NCBI GenBank assembly: GCA_018398585.1
Contig: JAGTTD010000022.1
Location: forward strand, 8,161,501 to 8,225,500
DNA length: 64,000 nt
Source of the DNA: Simmondsia chinensis
Lineage: Eukaryota; Streptophyta; Magnoliopsida; Caryophyllales; Simmondsiaceae
Direction of reading: 5' to 3'
A program made the translations under genes and the position numbers. Below, one piece after another: positions 56,647 through 64,000 of the stretch; position 1 is the stretch's first letter; every line of letters begins with the position of its first letter. Under the pieces are notes generated by a model. That model had not been told where the DNA came from. It worked only from the letters and a program-made list of their open reading frames with translations, and ran no database searches.

Positions 56647-57989
56647 TGGTGAGTAGAGAGGAGGGACGGGCCATGGCATCCCCCTGTAACTCGGTCCCTA
56701 CATGTTTTGCATCCACTGATTACCATAACCATAACCACGATCGTTATGTCCGCGTCCACGGCCATTACCTCGACCACCATGACCCCGACCATTGCCATGG
56801 CCATTACCAAACTGAGAACCATAACTGGACTGATGTAACACTTATTGAACTGGAAGAGCAACTAGTTGCTTGGTAGCAATCGATTGTTGTTGCGAACTAG
56901 GGGTGGCGGTAGGGGTGGTTTTGGTTGAAGAACCTGTAGCAACTAATGCAATAAAAGAGCTGGTATTAGTGCTCTTAAGATGAGATTCTTCGTTCATTAT
57001 CATGGACCGGGCTTCAATGAAGGATGGAAAGGGAATTCGAGATGTAATTAAAGTACAAATAGCACTAAACTCTTTATCATCAAAAAGACCATCCACAGTG
57101 CCTAAAACTATATCAACATTGGAAATAGAGGCATTCACCAATATGAGATTATCAACTAACGATTTTATTTTCGTGAGACATGTAAGCATCGTGAGATTTC
57201 CTTTTTTAACATTGGTTAACTCTTGTTTAAATCGTAATTGACGAGTTTGCACAAAATTAGTGAAGAGTCTAGAGATAGAACCCCAGACTGATGCAAAAGT
57301 TAAATTGTCATCATCACCACATACAACACTAGCAAGATCAGGAGAGATAGTATCGTGTATCTAGGAAATAAGAAGTTTGTCGACTTATTTCCGATATTAG
57401 TAGGTGGGATCAGTTGTAGGAGGAAGGACAGATGAACCTGATGATCATCAACAGCATAACCTTGACAAGCAGAAAGAAAAGATCTACGCCATGCTAGGTA
57501 GGTAGATGGATCATTCAAATCTAAAGTAAAGGACATCTGATGTCGAATGTTGGATACACTAAATGGCGTAGGAACAGAAAAAGAACCACCGGAGGGTAAG
57601 GAAGCCACCATTGGGGATAGGGTTGTAAACGAGCCGAGGCGGGCCGAGCACCATCTTGTTCGAAGTCGAGTTCGATAAGCATTAACGAGTTCAAGTTCGA
57701 GCAGAGCTTAAAACAAGCTTTCAAAACTATGTTCGAGCTCAGTTCGATAAGGAACTATTATGTTCGAACTCGACTCGACTCAGCTCGTTAACAAGCCAAG
57801 TCAAGCTTGTTAACGAGCCGAGCTAAACGAGCTCATTTTTTGGTAATCGAGCCCAATCGAGCTCATATTATTATTCAGCGTAACCGAGCTCCTTATTTAT
57901 GTGAAGAGCCTAATCAAGCTCATTTGCATTATCGAACCGAGCTAATTATCGAGCCAAGCTCATTAACAAGCTTGATTACATTTTACTAA

Positions 57990-58978
57990 AGCATGGTCAA
58001 CCTATAGTATAAAATATAATCCAAAGAACAAAAAAAAAATTCCATCATAGTATTAAATCTCTTTCGAAGTCATTTAATTCACCAAAATAGTCTACAAGTT
58101 ATATAGTATAAAACAAAAATATTAACATGTAACATACAACATCACTCAAAAAATAAAATTTAAATTATAAAAATATAACAAACACCATATCAAAATCGAA
58201 CCAGGTTGCTTCTATTTTATTAACAGTCTCCCTACCACTCTAGAGGGCTCTATTTTATTACTTATTTAACGATTATAATTGTGTAAATGGTACAAGACGC
58301 TTTCCACATCAAAACCTAAGCTATTAATTACAAACCTCTCTTTATACAACCCTTTACACGAAATCAGTAAAGAATAAAGGAGAGAGTAAGAGAAATTATA
58401 CCAACTCCAAGCCAGGTTGCTACTATATAGTCACGATCCCAGATCCTAGCCGATTAGCCTTCGTGGTTCCCAGCACCGGCGAGTTCCTTCCCTTTACCAG
58501 CTAGGTTTTGGTACCGGAAATCCCTAGGACAAACCCTAGAAACGCCCCTAAGAGGTTGAAGATGCACCAGGAGGAGAGAGAGAGAGAACCAAACCAGAAA
58601 CCCCTAAAAAAATGAACGACTTTCTCTGTCATAAAAAAAAAACCCCATTTAATAGGCAAAGGGCCATCCGTGTGAAGCGCACGTGATCTGTTGGATGAGG
58701 CGAGGTGAATGGCTCAGATCTCATACAAACAAACACACTTTGGTAGCCCAGATGAGGGACGCGTGTCCTCTCTCAAAACCACACGATGCACTTCCCACAC
58801 CAACGGCCCAGATGAGGCCACGAAATCCCACAAATCACATGCGGACATGTGGCAGAGACTGGGCGGGAAAAGGAGGACGTGAGAAGCTTAAAGGAGAAGC
58901 TTCATGAAGTGGGGAAGGGAGCAGCTGTCCCCAACTGATAACCCAAAAAAAAAAAAAAAACCTTAAATAATTTATTTA
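57990..58978. other. Interior of hAT element, unidentified
   Basis: 58390-58920 is GC-richer than its surroundings and contains GCACGTGATC and GGGACGCGTGTCC words. It could be an LTR or promoter fragment, but no partner is found. No ORF with family features. Confidence 0.35.
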
Positions 58979-58987
58979 TTTACTTAA

Positions 58988-59536
58988 TTTAGAGTTATTT
59001 ATATTTTAGTACCCTAACATTTTTGTAAATAATAAAAAGAACCATGGCCTTTATGAATTATTAAAAAGGTCTCTAAGTTTTTGTCATATTAATAAAAAGA
59101 CTCCCAAGTTTTTGTTGCACTAATAAAAAGATCCATCTTCGATATGATAATATCATTTTTAGTCGACAAATCTGGCGTAGTAGCTGTAGTTTTATTAATA
59201 CCATTTTAAAATGACAAAAGTACTCTACAATAACCATTTTTTGAGACAAATTATTGAAAAACAGATAGCTTCTACATAGTATAATATCTCGAATTTCGTG
59301 CTTATAAGGTAAGAATAAAAGCGTTGAAGCGTACTTTATATCATTTTTTTGCAGCATTAATAAAAAGCAATTGCTACGTCAGCTGTGTCAATAGAAAATG
59401 ACGTCATCACACTTATGAAGGGCATTTTTATTAATACGACAAAAATTTAGGGGTCTTTTTAATAATTCAAAAAGGTAAGGGTCCTTTTTATTATTTTTAA
59501 AAATGTCGGAGTACTAAAATATAAATAAGTATTTAT
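58988..59536. mobile_element. MULE-type MITE with 110-bp inverted repeats
   Basis: Arms at about 58990-59100 and 59418-59535 are complementary (TTATTTATATTTTAGTACC against GGAGTACTAAAATATAAATAA). It is flanked by TTTACTTAA at 58979-58987 and 59537-59545, a perfect 9-bp duplication. The AT-rich context makes the TSD call moderate. Confidence 0.65.
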
Positions 59537-60744
59537 TTTACTTAAATACAAAACACATTTGATTTAAGTAAAATCCCTCATTTAAGTATTTTATGTTTTA
59601 TCCAAAAAAATTCGTTTGCGACTAATAGCTTAGCTCTCTGTAGCCGTTGTACTCGACATAATTTAAACTATTTAGGAATTAAATTCTAACAGTTTGAAAT
59701 AAAATTTACAAAGTGAACTTATAGCATCATATGGAGCTTTTACACCTCTATTAATTTTCTCTAATTTTTTTTCTTTTCTATTCTTTATGCACCACCTGCA
59801 GAAGAAAGAAATTGTCCTTAATTTTTATTAATTTAACTTTATTATATACATATGCTATAGACAGTTCGTGCAAGTTTATTATGATTATTTGATCAAAAAA
59901 ATTTTATTATGATTAAAAATATACATATCTTTTTTAAATACTTTTGATTAAATTAAAGGTACATTCCTTTTTTAAATTGCTGCGTAATGGGACCTATTGT
60001 GATGCTTTAGTGATTTAATCATATGGTGAAGTTAAATTTAAGATAATTTTATCGGCCCAGTCTCATAAAATACTAATGATGGAATATGAACCTATTCACA
60101 CAATCTAAAGTCAACCATGACTCACCATTAAAAATTTTCTTGCTAATTTTTATCCAACTTTATACTATAACTAAGTTGACCAAAAATAATTTGTTAAGGA
60201 CGAAATTGACATAAGTATATATTGACTAAATTGATACAATAAATTATTGAGAAAAAATTGATAATAAATTAAGTATAAGGATTTATGATAAAAATTCTAT
60301 ATTTTTTTATATTTTATTTTAAATACGGACCCCGCAGTGTTAAATTCTTGAATCTGCCACTGGATTTAGGTATTATCCAACTTGGTCAGGTGCATTGTGT
60401 TTTAATAATAACTCATTGAAGTTTAGACGAAAATTGCTAAATGTGGTACATGATTACCATCCTCATAGATTATCTACATCTTACGTATGTAGGTAATCTT
60501 AAGTGTGGGTTTTGCAGTAAATAGAGTGGAATTATTTTTGATTCGGCTCATCTTGAAGTTAGGAGGAGTTTGAGTTGGTGCATAACATGTTTCATCTGTT
60601 TTAGTTTCCAGTTAATCAGATTATTAAATTTTGCGTCTCCGTGTATTTCAAATTAGATAGATCAATTAATTTAAGTCAAACCTCGAGTTAGATAGCACTG
60701 AGTTTTAATCTAGTGGAGAAGTTCTAAACGAAGAGTTGAAATCA

Positions 60745-61260
60745 CAACTCCATATTACAGATAGGAAAAGAGGTAGAGGCCGGCCTAAGAAGAGTTGGAT
60801 GGAGAAGATACGATAGGATCTTGCCTATCTCAACCTAAACGAAGAGATAGCCCTAAAAAGAGCTCAGTAAAGGAGTAGTATTGTTGTAACTAATATAGCA
60901 GTGTAGGAGCATCCAGCATTCATATAACATGAGGATGCCTGTAGCCTGATGCATAAATGCAAAGTATGACATTGAAGGGTGGCTCAGGGCTCCTAGGGTC
61001 GGTTGGAGACGACTCGAAAGATGGGAAGAGGATAAGAGACCGGCCAAAGTGGAGTTGATTGGAGACTCACCACTGCCCCTGTAATGAGATGAGAATAACC
61101 CCATAGCATAGTCGGGAAGAGAGGAAGATGCCGGCCAAATAAAAATTGGATAAAGATTTGATTTGACAAGACCTTGCCTACCCTAATCTAAATAAAGAGA
61201 TGACCCTAGTTTAGAGCTTAGTGCAAGATTAGTATAGAGGTAAGCACCTGTAAGATGCTT
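60745..61260 (+). pseudogene. Repeated C-terminal tails of RTE reverse transcriptase
   Basis: 60745-60905 translates QLHITDRKRGRGRPKKSW, stop, DLAYLNLNEEIALKRAQ, stop, the same tail as residues 420-479 of the RT at 2821-4260. A second, worse copy lies at about 61108-61230 (GKRGRCRPNKNWIK), and a third scrap with GACCGGCCAAAGTGGAG near 61035. No RT core is attached. Confidence 0.65.
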
Positions 61261-61360
61261 GTATGCTCGTTTGCATACACGCAGCATAGATGTACATTGG
61301 TCAATTAGTGGTCCTAGGATCAACTTTGCCATAAAATAAAATATAAAAATAATTTAAATG

Positions 61361-61672
61361 AATAATAATCCAAAACAAGTTGCATATAGTTATAATTGTG
61401 AAAAACTAAAAAGTAGAAGTATTTACTTTAAATTAATTACTTAATCAAAATTTCTTCTCAAATTCATCATAAAAACAATTTTCCTCCCAAAATTAAATTT
61501 TTTTTGGATCTAAACCAAAATTTAAATTTGGTTGGTGGGATTTTGGGAAACAAATTATTTTTAGGATGAATTTGAGAGGGTATTTTGATTAAGTCTTTAA
61601 TTTAAAATAAATATTTTTACTTTTTAGTTTTTATAATTATAACTATATGTAAATTATCGTGGGTTATTTTTT
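61361..61672. repeat. Foldback sequence with 130-bp arms
   Basis: The left arm (61361-61500) contains GCATATAGTTATAATTGTG and the right arm its complement, AATTATAACTATATGTAAATT; similarity runs through CTCAAATTCATC/GATGAATTTGAGA to a centre near 61518. TSD not resolved. Probably a MITE. Confidence 0.65.
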
Positions 61673-61987
61673 ATGTTTTATAAATATGATTAATTTATAA
61701 ATATGATTAATTTTATTATTTTTTACATGAGTAGTGAATTTAATTAATTTTAAACCACTTGGGTGACTAAATGAAAATTTTATTAGGAGTAGGGTGACCG
61801 ATTTTTTTAAATTTGAGTTGGGTGGCTATTTGTTCATTTTAAATAACCTGGGTGACTAAATAGAACTTTTTTAAAAATTTGGTACTTAAATCTTCTAAAA
61901 TTTAAATTAGATGACTAAAAGATCAATATTTGATCACTTTAATAATCAAACAAAGACTTTTATTTTTTTTTTTTTTTTCAGAGAGAC

Positions 61988-62042
<55 letters not shown>
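61988..62042. repeat. TA then CA dinucleotide microsatellite
   Basis: (TA)n at 61988-62006 runs directly into (AC)n up to 62042. Confidence 0.95.
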
Positions 62043-62045
<3 letters not shown>

Positions 62046-62159
62046 CTCTTGGCATAAAAAAGGCTGCACTAGCCCAAGCAGAGACAGGTCCACGCCTTGA
62101 TACTCCCATTATATCATTCCAAAGGTCAAATCAAGCCTTGGAACGTGACAAGTTATATT

Positions 62160-62940
62160 TATATTTCAGTTATTTTCTTCATCCCCTTTTTATATTTACA
62201 CCTTAATGTTTTTACTCTCTTATTTCCTTTTTAATTTTGTACCAAATTTTTTGTCGCCCCTTTTCTATATTTACACCCAAATTTTTTCACTTTTCTTTTT
62301 TTATTTTTAACCTTTTCCATTTTTCTCTCTCCTTTCATTTTTAACTTTGCACTAATTTTATTTCTCTCTCGTCCTTTTTTTATGTTTACACCCTATTTTT
62401 TTTGTATTTTTTTGGGTGTAAATATGGAAAGAAAGGAGAGAAAAAAAATTAGTAAAATGTTAAAAAGAGAAGAGAGACGATGAAAAAAATTTTGGGGCAT
62501 AAACGTAGAAAAGAGAGGAGAGATAAAAAAATTGGTAAAACATTAAAAAAAGAAAAAAAGTAAAAAATTTGATGTATAACATTAAAAGGGGGAGAAAAAA
62601 TAATAAAATATTAAAAAGAAAAGAAGAGAGAGTGAAAAAAATTGGTGGAATATAAAAAAGGGATGAGAGAGAAAAAACTGATAAAATATTAAGAAGAAGA
62701 AGTCAAAAAGTAAAAAAAATTGGGGTGTAAATATAAAAAGGGATTAAAAAAGAAAGGTGAGAGAGAAAAAAAATCTAGAGGATAAACGTAAATAGGGGAG
62801 GAGAGAGAAAAATTGGTGAAATGTTAAAAAAAAAGAAAGTAAAAAATATAGTTAAAGATTAAAAAGAAGAGGAAAGAAGAAGTTTTAAAAAATTGGGATG
62901 TAAAGAGAGGAGAGAGAAAAAATTGGGATTTAATTTAAGT
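62160..62940. repeat. Pyrimidine/purine strand-switch repeat
   Basis: 62160-62405 is made of T/C-rich units with TTTACACCC and TTTTTAACNTT. From about 62412 the same units appear complemented (GGGTGTAAATA, GTTAAAAAGA) for 500 bases. The two halves form an imperfect giant hairpin centred near 62408. No coding sense. Confidence 0.7.
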
Positions 62941-63690
62941 CATTGATAAATCTTATTTAAGATTTAACGGTGTAGACTTAATTTTTTTTTCTTATTTTTG
63001 CGAAAATTCCACTTTCATTCTAGTCGCTCCATATATATATATATACACGGGGAAAATACAGTATCCATTGTATATTATGACTATTATTAGCGAGTTTTTA
63101 ATAAACACTTATCGAGCTCTTTAACGAGCCTTTATCGAGCTTAGATCAATCATTTTATCAAGCTCTTATCGAGCCTCTATCGATCCCTTATCGAGCCTTT
63201 ATCGATCCCTTATCGAGCTGCTCATGAACACTCACGATCCGAACACTACCCTGTTCGAGCTCGGCTCCATAGCCTTATCGAGCCAGCTCGAACTCGGCTC
63301 GATAAGATATCGAGCCTTAAAAATGAACATGAACGAGTTTTAATTGATTTCAAACACGAGTAGTTCATCGAACGTTTGATTCTTTTACACCCCTAATTGG
63401 GGACGAATTTGTAGCGGCGGGAGGAGAAGTAGTGGAAGACACTGCATCAGCCATGTGACTAAAATCGCGGCTAGGATTAGCCTGATAATTGAGGAGGCAG
63501 TGGCGCACAGAGGCAGTAAGGTGGCTACGGTTTTAATTGGGGGTGGCGCTTTGGACGGTGCATGGCAGCAGCGAAAAGGGGGGAAAAAAAGGGGAGAGAG
63601 AGAAGTGGGATGACCAGGGTTAGGGTTTTTGATTGGAAGAGAAAAAGAGGGAGGCTAGGGTTAGCCTTGTTTACGTGAGGGCTATTATTA

Positions 63691-63702
63691 GCTTTAATAC
63701 CA
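63691..63702 (-). promoter_or_regulatory. Primer-binding site of gag-only element
   Basis: The minus strand reads TGGTATTAAAGC directly after the LTR, 10 of 12 matches to the initiator-Met site TGGTATCAGAGC. Confidence 0.75.
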
Positions 63703-63842
63703 TAAAAGAATGAGGAGCACACCTAATATAGGGTGCCCTTCCGTATATTTGCAAAGAGATAATACAATACATAGGGTTACAAGGAAAGGCCCAATGGGCT
63801 CGATATATACAACATAAGACACATATACAATATAGTCTAGCA
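63703..63842 (-). repeat. 140-bp 5' LTR of gag-only element
   Basis: Same length as the left copy and similar throughout, for example GGGTTACAAGGAAAGG in both; the terminal TG is TA here. Confidence 0.85.
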
Positions 63843-63847
63843 TCTAT

Positions 63848-64000
63848 TTATTTATTATAATTTTGCTTGAATAATTTTTTAAAACTAATAATATTAATTG
63901 ACTTCTTCCCCTCAACATAAATTTGTCCTCATTCATGTATCTCATTTTCCTTTGCTAAAAGAAATTATAGTAGATTACGTAGTTGCAACTATCGTGTTGT
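63848..64000. other. Window end, nothing recognised
   Basis: AT-rich sequence after the gag-only element; too short to judge. Confidence 0.5.

Larger units (their letters stand above)
57618..63395. mobile_element. 5.8-kb hAT-type insertion in gag, GAGCTCGA family
   Basis: It begins TAGGGTTGTAAACGAGCC and ends TCTTTTACACCCCTA, imperfect terminal inverted repeats of TAGGG(G/T)TGTAAA. It is flanked by a perfect 8-bp duplication ATTGGGGA (57610-57617 and 63396-63403) that sits inside gag. About 370 bp at the left and 330 bp at the right are arrays of TCGAGC, GAGCTCG and TTATCGAGC words. The middle 5.1 kb holds a MULE-type MITE, a foldback, LINE tails and low-complexity DNA, but no hAT transposase. 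The 573-bp relative at 4775 suggests the element was once short and grew by later insertions. Confidence 0.75.
56698..63454 (-). pseudogene. Copia-type gag in two pieces (63454-63396 and 57617-56698)
   Basis: The first piece starts MADAVSSTTSPPAATNSS at 63454. The second continues VASLPSGGSFSVPTPF, with ATTGGGGA present at both edges, so the joint codons are preserved once the hAT is taken out. Next come the copia gag N-terminal signature LDLNDPSTYLAWRRSFLSA, a frameshift near 57435, three W/Y-to-stop changes (57355-57400), ASVVCGDDDNLTFASVWGSI and the UBN2-like TRQLRFKQELTNVKKGNLTM. Another stop (CAA to TAA, about 56840) precedes a Gly/Arg/His-rich RGG-like tail, GNGRGHGGRGNGRGRGHND. It ends in TAG at 56698-56700. 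There is no CCHC knuckle. It is inactive now. Confidence 0.8.
56507..63842 (-). mobile_element. Gag-only LTR element (TR-GAG type), split by a large hAT element
   Basis: Minus-strand element with two 140-bp LTRs (56507-56646 and 63703-63842) and a perfect TSD TCTAT (56502-56506 and 63843-63847). Between them are a primer site, a copia-type gag and a short 3' region; no pol is present. Without the insertion at 57618-63395 the element is about 1.55 kb. This matches the terminal-repeat gag-only elements described in plants as TR-GAG. The run before the 3' LTR is pyrimidine-rich (CCTCCTCTCTACTCACC); the only purine run (GGGGGA) sits about 35 bases further in. Confidence 0.85.

Noticed and set aside
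56595..56876. Val/Met-rich and His/Asp-rich open frames on both strands
   Set aside because: They are other frames of the Gly/Arg-rich gag tail.
1..64000. tRNA, rRNA or other structured RNA genes
   Set aside because: No cloverleaf with A/B boxes or rRNA motif was found by eye; the tRNA-like words seen are retrotransposon primer sites.

Overview
This window is nuclear DNA of a flowering plant, most likely a eudicot. It has split genes with GT/AG introns, plant-type housekeeping genes, and dense copia, Gypsy, L1, RTE, hAT and Mutator-like elements. The species cannot be named from the sequence.

Host genes are few. (1) The last two coding exons of a tRNA 2'-phosphotransferase (TPT1/KptA family) lie at 1830-1886 and 6081-6205 (+). 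Their 4.2-kb intron holds an RTE-clade LINE and a small hAT element. (2) A complete intronless TSR3 gene (18S rRNA aminocarboxypropyltransferase) lies at 38447-39277 (+). (3) A complete intronless UDP-glucuronate 4-epimerase (GAE) lies at 51316-52638 (-). Two further exon-like stretches, 35172-36253 (+) and 50496-50645 (-), are only candidates.

8305-32745 is a nest of elements inside one old minus-strand Gypsy element that keeps only gag and protease. Removing the inserts at their target-site duplications restores the Gypsy reading order. The inserts are a head-to-head copia chimera in its 3' LTR (8490-10950, TSD ACTAA), an ORF1-only L1 in the protease (14485-17502), and a 12-kb copia element (17800-29830, TSD CTTGG). 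The copia element itself carries a structurally complete 3.3-kb LTR element (21069-24394, TSD GTATT) whose only long ORF, 401 codons, I do not recognise. A solo LTR (33083-34214) and a Mutator-like foldback element (34292-35088) follow.

39.9-48.8 kb holds two complete hAT-type non-autonomous elements, a related relic, and a decayed minus-strand copia element. The surviving 5' LTR of that copia element has a cluster of TGTGTCGACACA-like palindromes.

56507-63842 is a gag-only LTR element with 140-bp LTRs (TSD TCTAT). Its gag is split near the start by a 5.8-kb hAT-type insertion with an 8-bp TSD, and that insertion has collected a MULE-type MITE, another foldback, LINE tails and low-complexity hairpins.

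The best candidates for something undescribed are the 3.3-kb LTR element with its orphan ORF, the head-to-head copia chimera, the gag-only element split by a large hAT, and the hAT families that share termini but carry different subterminal hexamer arrays.
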